From Hoylesella shahii DSM 15611 = JCM 12083 (GTDB lineage Bacteria; Bacteroidota; Bacteroidia; Bacteroidales; Bacteroidaceae): a stretch of DNA of 64,000 nucleotides. A model generated the notes under the pieces. It was not told the DNA's origin, did not search any database, and saw only the letters and a list, made by a program, of their open reading frames with translations. Position numbers and translations under genes: made by a program. How positions within the stretch are numbered: position 1 is the first letter of the stretch; each line of letters begins with the position of its first letter. The stretch covers positions 28,072 to 92,071 of the forward strand of contig NZ_BAIZ01000008.1 in the NCBI RefSeq assembly GCF_000613445.1. Direction: 5' to 3'. This document shows positions 1-9,490 of the stretch, piece by piece.

Positions 1-1756
1 GATACGAAATAATGCCACTGGGCACAAGGGTTTGCTGGGTGTAATAGGCCAGGATGCCACCTAGATTTCCCGAGCGTCCCACGCTTGTTTGTAGTTTCAG
101 GTGGTCGAGCCACTTAACATCTTGCAGCCATTTTTCTTCTTTCAGGTTCCATTCTAGTCCTGTAGAGGGAAAGAAGCCCCAGGTATTGTTGTGGCCAACA
201 AGCGTAGAACCATCAGCTCTAAGTGTCAGCGAGAGGGCGTAACGGTTTAGAAACGTGTACGAGAGGTTGCCCATGAACGAGGTGAGTTTGGGCGATTCGT
301 ATCCGCTAGAAGTGCCTTTGTAGGGGTGAATGTTGCCAACCATCAGGTTGTCGTAACCGAATGCGTTGCTAGCCAGTCCCTTCACGGTGGTGAAGAAAAA
401 CTGTTTACGATTGTTTTGGTGTTCGGCAGTGGCAGTAAGGTCGAGCTTATGCGCTCCCCAGGTGTTGTTGTAGTTAAGTTGGATGCTACCTAGGAAGTCT
501 TCGTTTTTGTTTTCTCGGCGATACATTTTGCCTTGCGCTTCGGTCCAAGTGGGTTGGAAAATAGCATTTTCGAGTGTAGTAAACGAGTACGAACCAAAGA
601 GTTGGGCGTTGAGATGCTTTGCAATGGCAAAGTTGAATGAAAGGTGCGTGTTGAAATTAAAGCCTCGGTCGTGGTCTTTTTGGTGTAACACAGCCATGGG
701 ATGAGCTATCTGTGAAGCCAGAGAATTGAGGTCCCAGCCACCTGATGCATTCTGTTGGGTAGAGAAAGTGGGGTTTTGTGAGGCAGCAGCGTAAAACAAC
801 TGCTGCATGTTTAGAATTTTTTTGTTAGACAACGACGAGCCAAACAGACCGAAGTTTACGGTTAGCCAGTTGTCAAAAGCCTTCTGCATGAGGTCGAATT
901 TGGCCGTAAAGTTACGATAACCATTTGTTTTTACCACCATGAGGTGTTGCATCACGCTCATCGAAGCGCGATAATTGCTTTGGTCGGTACCGCCCGAAAA
1001 AGCCAAATGATGGTTTTGTACGAATCCCGTTCGGGTGATGTCGCGCGGGAAATCGTTGTCTTCTCCACCGTCGTTAACACTCAACCCCAATGCTTTAGCA
1101 GTAGCAACATAGTCGCGTCCGCCCAACATCTTGAGGTTTTTATACACTGTTTCGAACCCAATATTACCGTCGTAGGAGATGCGAAACTTGCCAAGTGCCC
1201 CCTTAGCGGTGGTTACGAGTATCACGCCCGAAGCACCTCGCGAACCATATTGGGCTGTTTCGGAGGCGTTTTTCAATACTTTAAACGACAGGATGTCTGA
1301 AGGAAAGATGGTAGATAGCGTGGCTAGGTCGCTGGAAACGCCATCTATCACCACGAGTGGGTCGTTTCCGCCAGTGAGCGATGTGGTTCCGCGTACCCGT
1401 ACACTGGTGAGCATGGCTTGTTTTTGGTCGCCTCCACGCGACACATTGACACCCGCTAGCTTACCATTAAGAGCGTCAAGAGGGTTGAAAACCAGTCCTC
1501 TTTCGTTCAGATGATGTTTTTTTTGCAGAATATAGCGCAAAGTTTGGTCGCCCAAAAGCGTGTCGGTGGTTAAGGGCGACATGTTTTTGGGTTTGCTTGT
1601 TGTGGTTTGTGCCATCAGCATTTGCGCGAAGTTAAAGGTGCAGAAGCACGCCACAAGAGCGTATCGTGCAAGTTTGGCACGCCATGTGGCATGCCACTTG
1701 GGGTTAACGCTTAGATATTGCAGTGCTAAATGTACCTGTTTGCCATCAGTATGCAT
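1..1756 (-). CDS. SusC/RagA-type TonB-dependent outer-membrane receptor (C-terminus cut by window edge)
   Basis: The frame is open from an ATG at 1756 to the window edge (about 585 codons), so the C-terminal barrel is missing. Residues ~25-50 form a signal-like hydrophobic stretch ending in MLMAQ. The plug domain follows almost at once: NPLDALNGKLAGVNV, then VRGTTSLTGGNDPLVVIDGV, then YGSRGASGVILVTT, the classic SusC plug signature. Beta-barrel-like sequence follows. SusC proteins import glycans or peptides across the outer membrane with a SusD lipoprotein, which would lie beyond the left edge. The N-terminal carboxypeptidase-regulatory-like domain usual in this family seems absent. It lies 108 nt downstream of the FMN-binding gene on the same strand. 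The family is clear; the substrate cannot be told. Confidence 0.9.
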   Translation of the reverse strand, partial: MHTDGKQVHLALQYLSVNPKWHATWRAKLARYALVACFCTFNFAQMLMAQTTTSKPKNMSPLTTDTLLGDQTLRYILQKKHHLNERGLVFNPLDALNGKLAGVNVSRGGDQKQAMLTSVRVRGTTSLTGGNDPLVVIDGVSSDLATLSTIFPSDILSFKVLKNASETAQYGSRGASGVILVTTAKGALGKFRISYDGNIGFETVYKNLKMLGGRDYVATAKALGLSVNDGGEDNDFPRDITRTGFVQNHHLAFSGGTDQSNYRASMSVMQHLMVVKTNGYRNFTAKFDLMQKAFDNWLTVNFGLFGSSLSNKKILNMQQLFYAAASQNPTFSTQQNASGGWDLNSLASQIAHPMAVLHQKDHDRGFNFNTHLSFNFAIAKHLNAQLFGSYSFTTLENAIFQPTWTEAQGKMYRRENKNEDFLGSIQLNYNNTWGAHKLDLTATAEHQNNRKQFFFTTVKGLASNAFGYDNLMVGNIHPYKGTSSGYESPKLTSFMGNLSYTFLNRYALSLTLRADGSTLVGHNNTWGFFPSTGLEWNLKEEKWLQDVKWLDHLKLQTSVGRSGNLGGILAYYTQQTLVPSGIISY

Positions 1757-1864
1757 AGAGTGAGCGTGTTTAGTGGGTTGTAGTGAATAATGAATAGGTA
1801 GTGGCTGAAAGCTAGAGAGGCGTGTTAGGATGAAATTTTGGTTAGTGGCGTTGTTGCATGCTGC

Positions 1865-2266
1865 TTATTTGTGGTCGTTGTAGTATTCCAGGCCCACTTG
1901 CACGTTCTTCATAATAGCGTCTGATGAATAAGTTGCGCCAGTGATAGCATCGGGTTCGCTATTGAGAGCTTTCTTAATGGTCTTACCATCCCAGTGTTTA
2001 AGCAATGGTTTCACCTTTTCAAAAAACTTTAGTGTTTCGCGATTGGGAAGAGCTTCTACCTTTACCACCTTGTTTTTCTTAATAAAAATCTTCACGGGCG
2101 TGATGCCTTTGAAACCTTTGATGTCGCGAGTTAATTCGGTGGTGTTAACAACGGTCATTCCATTTTCGGTGGTAATGATGTTGTCGTTGCTGTTTGCACT
2201 AATAAGTATTGCCATGAATGCCACAGCTACTGTCCCGAATAACAACCTGGATGCTTGTTTTCTCAT
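1865..2266 (-). CDS. Periplasmic FMN-binding domain protein
   Basis: A 133-residue protein with an N-terminal signal (hydrophobic residues ~8-24) and an FMN_bind domain like those of RnfG/NqrC. The key motif is DAITGATYSSDAI near residues 106-118, whose threonine in GAT is the residue to which FMN is covalently attached in the family. Such proteins carry electrons at the outer face of the inner membrane. The nearest neighbour on the same strand is the SusC-like receptor, and a -7 box at 2348-2355 suggests it begins this transcript. No partner redox subunits are visible. Specific function is unknown; domain assignment is good. Confidence 0.82.
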   Translation of the reverse strand: MRKQASRLLFGTVAVAFMAILISANSNDNIITTENGMTVVNTTELTRDIKGFKGITPVKIFIKKNKVVKVEALPNRETLKFFEKVKPLLKHWDGKTIKKALNSEPDAITGATYSSDAIMKNVQVGLEYYNDHK

Positions 2267-2347
2267 AATCCTTTATTTACTGATATGTTAGCATTGGGCA
2301 ACCCTTTGGCACTCTATTTATATTAGGACCAAGGATTACTGTTATTG

Positions 2348-2355
2348 CAAAGATA
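2348..2355 (-). promoter_or_regulatory. -7 promoter box for the FMN-binding gene
   Basis: TATCTTTG on the minus strand fits the Bacteroidetes TAnnTTTG consensus and lies about 80 nt before the ATG at 2266. The -33 element was not resolved. Confidence 0.55.
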
Positions 2356-2369
2356 GGCATAAAATAGAG

Positions 2370-2417
2370 AAAAGCCACAAGCTAGGGCTAAAATGTTGCG
2401 CTAGCTGTGGCTTTTTG
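2370..2417 (-). terminator. Terminator after rsmA-msrC
   Basis: A stem of about 14 bp (AAAAGCCACA(A)GCTAG against CTAGCTGTGGCTTTT, one bulge) with U-rich sequence on the minus-strand exit side. It separates the rsmA-msrC transcript from the FMN-binding gene promoter. Confidence 0.7.
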
Positions 2418-2490
2418 CTTATGCAAGTATGTGTTTTGCCTTTGTCTTAAGGAACTTTACTCCTGAAAATGTATTGAGGGCAGGCGCGAT

Positions 2491-2955
2491 TTAGTACAGC
2501 GTGCGTGTGAGCTGTTGCGCCACTTGCTCTAGATAAAGCTTGTCGGTGGCATCGAATGTGCCCAGTTGTGTGCTGTCGATATCGAGAACGCCAACGCATT
2601 TGCCAACCTTAGAGAAGATGGGAACAACGATTTCCGACCGCGAAAGAGCGCTGCAAGCAATGTGTCCAGGAAACTGTTCCACGTTGGGAACAACCAATGT
2701 GCTCTCTGCCTCAAAGGCTTTGCCACACACACCCTTGCCGATGGCGATGGCATAGCATGCAGGTGGACCTTGAAAGGGGCCCAAACGCAACATACCATCG
2801 GGGTGAAGCATGTAGAAGCCCGTCCAAAAAAACTGGTCGAATGCTTGGTGTAGGGCGGCGGCAACATTGGCTAATACGCTGGTTTCGCATGTTTCGCCTT
2901 CAATCATTGCCGCTATTTGGGGCAGCAGTTGCGTGTAAGTGTTTTCCTTGTTCAT
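2491..2955 (-). CDS. msrC: Free methionine-R-sulfoxide reductase (GAF domain)
   Basis: This 154-residue GAF-domain protein matches the fRMsr/YebR family, which reduces free methionine-(R)-sulfoxide in the cytoplasm. The three catalytic cysteines are present as C67 (PPACYA), C77 (GKGVCGKA) and C101 (GHIACSALSRSEIVVPI). Their spacing of 10 and 24 is the same as in the E. coli enzyme (84, 94, 118). The start codon overlaps the rsmA stop as TAATG, so the two are translationally coupled in one operon. Length is normal for the family. Confidence 0.92.
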   Translation of the reverse strand: MNKENTYTQLLPQIAAMIEGETCETSVLANVAAALHQAFDQFFWTGFYMLHPDGMLRLGPFQGPPACYAIAIGKGVCGKAFEAESTLVVPNVEQFPGHIACSALSRSEIVVPIFSKVGKCVGVLDIDSTQLGTFDATDKLYLEQVAQQLTRTLY

Positions 2956-3755
2956 TATTTTGGGGTGTTTATTTCTTTTTCCACCATGTTGGTAAGTTGC
3001 ACAAACTCGGCCACCGATAGTTGCTCGGGGCGGCGTGTAAACATCTCTTGCGCATAAAATTCGGGTGAAGCAGGCTTGCCTGCAAACAGTTGTCGCAGAC
3101 TAACGCGAAGCATCTTGCGTCGCTGATTGAACACTGTTTTCACCACACGCTTAAACAACGTCTCATCGCACCCAAGATTTTCAACCTTGTTTCGCGTCAT
3201 TCGGATAACGGCACTCTTTACCTTGGGTGGCGGATTAAATACCGTTTCGTCTACTGTGAAGAGATATTCCACATCATACCAAGCCTGAATAAGTACCGAA
3301 AGGATGCCATAAGCCTTTGTTCCAGGCTGTGAGGCGATGCGCAAAGCCACTTCGCGTTGTATCATTCCCGTGCAACAGGGTATGAGATGCTTGTTGTCGA
3401 GCATCTTAAAGAATATCTGTGAGGATATGTCGTAAGGATAATTGCCTGTTAGCACAAAGGGCTTGCCCGAGAAAACATCGTCAAGATTCATGCGAAGAAA
3501 GTCTTCACCCAATACGTTTTCTGCCAATTGAGGATAGTTTTGGTGTAGAAAAGCCACCGATTCGGTGTCGATTTCCACCACCCGAAGCGGTCTTTCCTTG
3601 GTGGCAAGATATTGGGTTAGCACGCCCATACCTGGACCTACCTCTAGAATGGGTAGCGCTGGGCAGGCGTCTACGGTGTCGGCAATGCGGCGCGCAATGC
3701 CTAAGTCGGTCAAGAAATGCTGACCAAGATGCTTTTTGGGTCTAACAAGCTTCAT
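2955..3755 (-). CDS. rsmA: 16S rRNA dimethyladenosine transferase RsmA/KsgA
   Basis: About 266 residues. It dimethylates two adjacent adenosines near the 3' end of 16S rRNA during small-subunit maturation, using SAM. The N-terminus KKHLGQHFLTD, the SAM-binding LEVGPGMGVLTQYL and the catalytic NYPYDISSQI (N-[LY]-P-Y) are all visible. The frame stays open upstream to 3899, but the family N-terminus begins at the ATG at 3755, and a -7 box at 3780-3787 lies inside the longer version, so the short start is preferred. The stop overlaps the msrC start by one base. Confidence 0.95.
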   Translation of the reverse strand: MKLVRPKKHLGQHFLTDLGIARRIADTVDACPALPILEVGPGMGVLTQYLATKERPLRVVEIDTESVAFLHQNYPQLAENVLGEDFLRMNLDDVFSGKPFVLTGNYPYDISSQIFFKMLDNKHLIPCCTGMIQREVALRIASQPGTKAYGILSVLIQAWYDVEYLFTVDETVFNPPPKVKSAVIRMTRNKVENLGCDETLFKRVVKTVFNQRRKMLRVSLRQLFAGKPASPEFYAQEMFTRRPEQLSVAEFVQLTNMVEKEINTPK

Positions 3756-3779
3756 CTTAAAATTCTGTTGTTGTGTTTG

Positions 3780-3787
3780 CAAAGGTA
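3780..3787 (-). promoter_or_regulatory. -7 promoter box for rsmA
   Basis: TACCTTTG on the minus strand, 25 nt before the chosen rsmA ATG. Its position argues against the upstream in-frame starts. Confidence 0.65.
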
Positions 3788-4089
3788 GCAAAATATAGGG
3801 GGAATAAGGTGATTTTGTGGCGTTTGTTTGGATTGAGAGCGATGTTTTTCTGTGAAGTAGGCTTGCACCACGTGCGTTGTTATCTTCAATAATCCACATT
3901 TGTAGGCATAAACGACGGTTATCTCAGAAAAAAGTGTTTACTTTGTAGTTCGAGATAATAATGCTTGACCGCGAAAGGATAACGCAAAGCAAGGGCAATA
4001 ACAGCTTTTGCCTAATTTAAAGAGGGTGAAAACGCACCACATAAGGCCAAGCAAACGTAGTTAATAACATTGAAATTTTCCACAACTTT
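3788..4089. other. Gene-free spacer between divergent rsmA and ldhA
   Basis: About 300 nt between divergent genes. It must hold the ldhA promoter, but I could not find a good TAnnTTTG box within 100 nt of its ATG. No RNA gene or repeat recognised. Confidence 0.5.
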
Positions 4090-5088
4090 ATGATTAAAGT
4101 AGCATTTTTCGACGCCAAATCGTACGACGAAGTGTCGTTTAACAAAACAAACGCTGATTATGGTTTCGACATCCGTTATTATCAAGAACACCTCAATTTA
4201 AAAACTGTTCCATTGGCCAAAGGGGCCGATGTGGTGTGCATTTTCGTTAATGCCGAATGTAATGCAGCTGTTATAGACGAACTGATTAAAAACGGTGTGA
4301 AACTTATTGCACTACGATGTGCTGGCTTTAACAACGTTGACCTGAAGGCGGCTAAAGGCCGAATTAAGGTGGTTCGCGTGCCTGCTTATTCGCCACATGC
4401 TGTTGCCGAGTATGCTGTTTCGCTGATGTTGGCCCTTAATCGCAAGATTTTCCGCGCCGTAAACCGCACTCGTGAGGGCAACTTTGCCCTTAAAGGTTTG
4501 ATGGGTTTTGATATGTATGGCAAGACTGCGGGTATTGTTGGCATGGGTAGAATTGCAAAAGAGCTGATAAAAATATTGCACGGCTTTGGTATGAAGGTGT
4601 TGGCCTACGACCTTTATCCTGATATGGAGTTTGCCAAACAGTATGATGTACAAATGGTTTCGCTGGACGAACTGTACGCCGAGAGCGATATTATATCGCT
4701 GCACTGCCCACTTACGCCCGAAACAACATTCCTTATCAATGCCCAAAGCATTGCTAAGATGAAGCCAGGCGTAATGATTATCAATACAGGACGCGGAAAA
4801 CTCATCAATACAGAAGAACTTATCGAGGGCCTTCGCACCAAACGAGTGGGCTCGGCTGGTCTTGATGTGTACGAAGAAGAAAAGAATTACTTCTACGAAG
4901 ACCGCAGCGACAAGATTATCGACGACGATGTGTTGGCTCGTTTGCTGATGATGCCCAACGTGGTTCTTACCTCGCATCAGGCTTTCTTCACAGTCGAAGC
5001 CATGCATAATATTGCCCTTACCACCCTTGAAAGCATTAAGGAGTTTGGCGAAGGCAAGCCACTTACCAACGAGGTGGTGGAACAATAA
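4090..5088 (+). CDS. ldhA: D-lactate dehydrogenase (D-2-hydroxyacid dehydrogenase)
   Basis: A 332-residue NAD-dependent enzyme reducing pyruvate to D-lactate in fermentation. The Rossmann motif GIVGMGRIAKE starts near residue 148, with D174 (AYDLYP) placed to bind the NAD ribose. The catalytic triad is R235 (NTGRGKL), E264 (DVYEEE) and H296 (TSHQAF), the same numbering as well-studied D-LDHs. The end LTSHQAFFTVEAMHNIA is typical of the LdhA branch rather than glycerate or formate dehydrogenases. It appears monocistronic, closed by a strong terminator at 5111. Confidence 0.93.
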   Translation: MIKVAFFDAKSYDEVSFNKTNADYGFDIRYYQEHLNLKTVPLAKGADVVCIFVNAECNAAVIDELIKNGVKLIALRCAGFNNVDLKAAKGRIKVVRVPAYSPHAVAEYAVSLMLALNRKIFRAVNRTREGNFALKGLMGFDMYGKTAGIVGMGRIAKELIKILHGFGMKVLAYDLYPDMEFAKQYDVQMVSLDELYAESDIISLHCPLTPETTFLINAQSIAKMKPGVMIINTGRGKLINTEELIEGLRTKRVGSAGLDVYEEEKNYFYEDRSDKIIDDDVLARLLMMPNVVLTSHQAFFTVEAMHNIALTTLESIKEFGEGKPLTNEVVEQ

Positions 5089-5110
5089 TCTCTTGATGCT
5101 TGTTGAGGCT

Positions 5111-5155
5111 GGTGCCGATAATTGTCTTTGGGCGATTGTCGGCACCTGTTTTTTA
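5111..5155 (+). terminator. Terminator of ldhA
   Basis: Stem GGTGCCGA / TCGGCACC with further pairing inward (AATTGTC / GCGATTG region), followed by TGTTTTTTATT. Confidence 0.85.
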
Positions 5156-5601
5156 TTGTGTTGATGGGGCAATGCACATCGGGTTATTGCTCTTGGGGTT
5201 TCGGTGTTGTGTGTATTGTGTGTTAATGCCTCGTGTCTAACGACTTTTGCAGTGACGTATGCTGGCTATAAGGTGTTATTTACTAATGTGTTGGTTGTAA
5301 TAAGACCGTTGGCTACACCCATTTGCTCAACTCTTTTGAGATCAATGGTTACCACTTTCGTAACTAAATTTTACCAAGTGAAGGAGTAAAAAGAGTTAAA
5401 TCCCATGCCATACGTTGCATAAATGCCGAAAATGGCGTAACTTAGACCACGTTTTAAAGGGAACGTATTTGACAAAATGCACCTGATTAGCCCCTACAGG
5501 ATTGTTTGTTTTGCTTTAAGTGGCGAACAAGCTGCAGATACCTAACGCGGCGTATGGCGTTAGCAGAATTGAAATAGAATGAAAAGGTTAAGTGAAAGGT
5601 T
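5156..5601. other. Gene-free spacer
   Basis: About 450 nt between ldhA and the DUF4251 lipoprotein gene. Open frames here are short with no family resemblance. I see no repeat or structured RNA. Confidence 0.5.
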
Positions 5602-6102
5602 ATGAAAATGAAGAAATTGATAGGGGCATTGCTGGCCTTGGTCTTACTGATGGGCTGTGCAACAAATAAAAATCTGTCGCCCGAAAAGGCTAAACGGATG
5701 GCCGAAACCACCCAAAAAGTGAACGAGGCGCTAAACAAGCAACTGTTTACCATCGAGGTTAACCACGTATATCCACAGCGCTTGCCTGCCAAAGCTTTAA
5801 GCTATGGCTATTATGTAAGGGTGACAGCCGATTCGGTTTATTCGTGTCTGCCTTATTTTGGGCATGCTTATCGCGTGCCTTATGGTGGCGGGACGGGACT
5901 GAATTTTGCTGAAAAAATAACCGACTACGTGATGCAACGGGGCAAAGACGGTAAAATAAACATCTATTTTAAAGTGAACAATAAAGAAGATCGTTACGAC
6001 TATCGACTGGAAGTGTTTGACAACGGTAGGGCTTTTGTTGATATATCGAGCGACGAACGCGACCGAATTGGCTTTGCTGGTATGATGGATATAGGGAAAT
6101 AA
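5602..6102 (+). CDS. DUF4251 lipoprotein
   Basis: A 166-residue predicted lipoprotein. The signal MKMKKLIGALLALVLLMGC ends in the lipobox LMGC, so the mature N-terminus is C19. The mature part has the DUF4251 pattern: an AKRMAETTQKVNEAL helix, then DSVYSCLPYFGHAYRVPYGG, GLNFAEKITDY and a C-terminal YDYRLEVFDNGRAFVDISS. The family is Bacteroidetes-specific and of unknown function. The gene stands alone between ldhA and hflX. A second ATG two codons in is an equally possible start. Confidence 0.85.
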   Translation: MKMKKLIGALLALVLLMGCATNKNLSPEKAKRMAETTQKVNEALNKQLFTIEVNHVYPQRLPAKALSYGYYVRVTADSVYSCLPYFGHAYRVPYGGGTGLNFAEKITDYVMQRGKDGKINIYFKVNNKEDRYDYRLEVFDNGRAFVDISSDERDRIGFAGMMDIGK

Positions 6103-6355
6103 AAGACCAAAAGCAGGATGCTAACAGCCTGTGGGGCAATAAACAATGCCTAATAAACACTAAAAGAGATTGATAAAGCAAGTTGATTAAATTTACAAAA
6201 TGAGCAATAGTAAAACACTGACGCTTGTGGAGTAAACCGAATAACTGTCAACTTGCTAAGCCACAAGGTTACAAAGCTGTCAAATAGTAAGCAACGACCA
6301 TGCACCTTGCATCGAAAAACAGCGGATAAGGCTTTGTGGTTTTAGGTTTTTACAC
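6103..6355. other. Spacer upstream of hflX
   Basis: About 250 nt, AT-rich, with no gene. It contains the hflX -33-like TTTG at 6333-6336, spaced 19 nt from the -7 box at 6356. Confidence 0.5.
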
Positions 6356-6363
6356 TATATTTG
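6356..6363 (+). promoter_or_regulatory. Promoter of hflX (-7 box)
   Basis: TATATTTG fits TAnnTTTG. TTTG at 6333-6336 lies 19 nt upstream, the usual -33/-7 spacing in Bacteroidetes. The hflX ATG follows 36 nt downstream. Confidence 0.75.
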
Positions 6364-6398
6364 CACTCTAATAGACAAGATGCAATAAGACACCTGAA

Positions 6399-7640
6399 AT
6401 GAAAGAATTTGTAATATCCGAGGTTAAAGCCGAAACCGCCGTGCTGGTGGGGCTGATAACACCACAGCAAAACGAAGCTAAAACCAAAGAATATCTCGAC
6501 GAATTGGAGTTCTTAGCCGATACGGCAGGGGCCGTAACAGTGAAAAGATTTACCCAAAGACTCAATGGCCCAAGTATGGTTACATACGTGGGTAAGGGTA
6601 AACTCGAAGAGATAAAACAATATATACTGGCCGAAGAAGAGGCCGAACGCGAAGTGGGAATGGTGATTTTCGACGACGAACTGTCGGCAAAGCAAATGCG
6701 CAACATCGAAAAAGAACTGAATGTGAAAATTCTCGACCGCACTTCGCTCATCCTTGACATATTCGCCATGCGTGCACAAACGGCTAATGCTAAGACGCAA
6801 GTGGAGCTGGCGCAATATAGATACATGCTACCAAGACTGCAACGACTATGGACACACCTCGAAAGACAAGGTGGTGGCTCGGGTAGCGGTGGCGGAAAAG
6901 GCTCGGTGGGACTACGTGGACCCGGTGAAACGCAGCTCGAAATGGACCGCCGTATCATCCTTTCGCGTATGGCCTTGCTCAAAGAACGATTGGCCGAGAT
7001 TGATAAACAGAAAACCACGCAACGCAAAAATAGAGGACGTATGGTGCGAGTGGCACTCGTGGATATACCAATGTGGGCAAAAGCACCATCATGAACCTGC
7101 TGGCTAAAAGCGAAGTGTTTGCCGAAAATAAACTTTTCGCAACGCTCGATACCACTGTGAGAAAGGTGGTGGTTGAAAATCTGCTTCCTCTTGGCCGATA
7201 CCGTGGGCTTTATACGCAAGTTGCCCACCGACTTGGTCGACTCCTTTAAGTCTACACTCGATGAAGTGCGCGAAGCCGACTTGCTGGTGCACGTGGTGGA
7301 TATATCTCATCCCGACTTTGAAGAGCAGTTTGCAGTGGTGGAAAAAACGCTTACCGAATTGGAATGTGCCGACAAACCCAGCATGATTGTGTTTAACAAA
7401 ATTGATAATTACACCTTCGTGAAAAAAGATGAGGACGACCTTACACCCATAACAAAGGAAAACCTCACACTGGAAGACTTGAAACGCACCTGGATGGCCA
7501 AACTAAACGATAACTGCATTTTTATCTCGGCACGCGAAAAAACCAATGTAGACGAACTTAGAGACCGTCTATATGCCAAGGTTAGAGAACTCCACGTGCA
7601 GAAATATCCATATAACGACTTCTTATACGAAACGGAATGA
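6399..7640 (+). CDS. hflX: Ribosome-associated GTPase HflX, frame broken by three apparent base losses
   Basis: HflX is a GTPase that rescues stalled ribosomes. Residues 1-220 match in one frame, including the N-terminal domain, the Gly-rich linker and [15 protein letters not shown]. The G1 loop is then in another frame: reading on from ALV as [12 protein letters not shown] needs one extra G at 7061-7062 (GGG read as GG). At 7184-7186 CTGCTTCCTC stands where CTGCCTTTCCTC is expected (CC to C, TTT to T T), restoring the first frame with [17 protein letters not shown]. With three bases restored the gene is 414 residues, a normal length. Without repair a TGA falls at 7092-7094. Sequencing error is the likelier cause. 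The stop overlaps the next start (ATGA). Confidence 0.9.
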
Positions 7641-9466
7641 TGTACCGATTACTTACCGATGAAGAAATTGCCTTGCTGGAAGACAACGGCTGTCAAGCCG
7701 AAAACTGGGAGGCTATCACTGTGGCAGAAGACTTTAAGCCCACCTATGTGCACAATGTTGCTTTCTATGGCGACGTTCAATTGGGCGTGTTCGAGAAGAA
7801 CATTGAGGTGAGTAGAGGTTTTCTGAAACACTCCGCCCTGCGTAATGCCACACTAAGAAACGTGTGCATTGGCGATAATTGCCTGGTGGAAAACATCGGT
7901 AACTACATCAATAACTATACTATCGAAGAAGAATGCTACATCTCTAACGTTAGCACCATGGAGACAACGGAGGGAGCAACCTTCGGGGAAGGTAATCTAA
8001 TATCGGTGCTTAACGAGGTGGGAGAGGGCAACGTGATGCTCTTTAAGGGCCTAAATAGTCAGCTGGCTGCCTTTATGGTGAAGCATAATGCAGACAAAAA
8101 CTTGCGCGACCAACTGCGAACGATGATTGCAGACGAACTGGAACGCACCTTGCCCGAACGGGGAACAATTGGCTTTGGCGTGAAAATCGTAAACACACGC
8201 GAAGTGATTAACACTATCGTGCAAGATAATTGCGAGGTGAATGGGGCAGCGCGGCTCTTTGATTGCTCGCTGCTGAGTGTTGCCGGTACGGGCGTCTACG
8301 TGGGAAGTGGTGTTATATGCGAAAACTCTATCGTGGCCGACGGCTCGTCGATAACCAACGATTGCAACCTACAAGACTGCTATGTGGGCGAAGCTTGTCA
8401 GCTAAACAATGGCTTTACGGCATCGGGAAGCCTGTTTTTTGCTAATAGCTACATGAGCAATGGCGAGGCTTGTGCAGCCTTCTGTGGCCCGTTTACGGCC
8501 AGTCATCATAAAAGTTCGCTCCTTATTGGCGCCATGTTCTCGTTCTATAACGCTGGCTCGGCCACCAACTTCAGCAATCATGCCTACAAAATGGGGCCCA
8601 TGCACTATGGCATTTTAGAGCGAGGCACAAAAACTGCTAGCGGTGCCTACATCCTTATGCCCGCCAATATCGGCGCTTTTTCGGTGTGCTTTGGTAAGCT
8701 GATGCACCACCCCGACACGCGCAATGTGCCTTTCTCATACCTCATTGCATATGGCGACATCATGTATCTGGTGCCAGGACGCAACCTTAATACCGTGGGC
8801 TTGTATCGCGATGTACGCAAATGGCCAAAGCGCGACATACGCCCACGAAGCGGACAAAAGAGCATTGTCAACTTCGAATGGCTTAGTCCGTTTACGGTTA
8901 ACGAGATGTTGCAGGGTAAAATGATTCTGGAAAAACTGCGCGAAGCTCAAGGAGAAAACGTGGCCGAATACAATTTTAGAGGCTATGTCATTACCAATAA
9001 TTCGCTTAATATCGGACTGCGCAATTACGATATGGCTATTAAAATGTTCTTGGCGCGATGTGTACGCAAGTATGGAACGGCCGAACCCGCATCAACAACG
9101 GGCTGGAAACAGTGGACCGACCTCTCGGGACTGCTCTTACCCGAAAGCGAAGAGCTACGCCTTATCGAAGAAATTAAAAACAACGACATAGCAGATATTC
9201 AGGGCGTGATTGCTCGTTTTCGTGAAATAGGCGAACGATACGAACAGTACGAATGGGCTTTTGCCTATAGACTAATCAACGAATACTATGGCATCGCGCA
9301 GCCCACACAGGCCGACTGGCAAGAAATCATCGACCAAGGACGTGAAGCTAAACAGCAATGGATTGCCACAATCAAAGACGACGCTCTGAAAGAATATAAG
9401 CTGGGAGACGTGGAAGAAGACGTCTATCGAGGCTTTGTGGAACAGCTTAATAAAGAAACCGAATAA
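7637..9466 (+). CDS. DUF4954 family protein
   Basis: A 609-residue protein of the Bacteroidetes/spirochaete family DUF4954; biochemical function unknown. The first ~280 residues have a run of short beta-type repeats rich in G, N, I and C (for example CIGDNCLVENIGNY, VGSGVICENSIVADGSSI), suggesting a left-handed beta-helix like hexapeptide sugar or acyl transferases. The C-terminal ~150 residues look helical and charged. No signal peptide, so probably cytoplasmic. It overlaps the hflX stop by ATGA, indicating one operon. A transferase role would be only inference from the fold. Confidence 0.85.
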   Translation: MMYRLLTDEEIALLEDNGCQAENWEAITVAEDFKPTYVHNVAFYGDVQLGVFEKNIEVSRGFLKHSALRNATLRNVCIGDNCLVENIGNYINNYTIEEECYISNVSTMETTEGATFGEGNLISVLNEVGEGNVMLFKGLNSQLAAFMVKHNADKNLRDQLRTMIADELERTLPERGTIGFGVKIVNTREVINTIVQDNCEVNGAARLFDCSLLSVAGTGVYVGSGVICENSIVADGSSITNDCNLQDCYVGEACQLNNGFTASGSLFFANSYMSNGEACAAFCGPFTASHHKSSLLIGAMFSFYNAGSATNFSNHAYKMGPMHYGILERGTKTASGAYILMPANIGAFSVCFGKLMHHPDTRNVPFSYLIAYGDIMYLVPGRNLNTVGLYRDVRKWPKRDIRPRSGQKSIVNFEWLSPFTVNEMLQGKMILEKLREAQGENVAEYNFRGYVITNNSLNIGLRNYDMAIKMFLARCVRKYGTAEPASTTGWKQWTDLSGLLLPESEELRLIEEIKNNDIADIQGVIARFREIGERYEQYEWAFAYRLINEYYGIAQPTQADWQEIIDQGREAKQQWIATIKDDALKEYKLGDVEEDVYRGFVEQLNKETE

Positions 9467-9490
9467 TATCAACAAAACAAATCTTATCGT

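Noticed and set aside
4312..5172. Long open frame opposite ldhA
   Set aside because: It mirrors the codon pattern of ldhA and has no family resemblance; ldhA has all catalytic residues.
6135..6180. Sequence near CAATGCCTAATAAACA resembling part of the module 2 leader
   Set aside because: The match is short and AT-rich, without the leader's hairpin or CAACTAATATCA block; probably chance.
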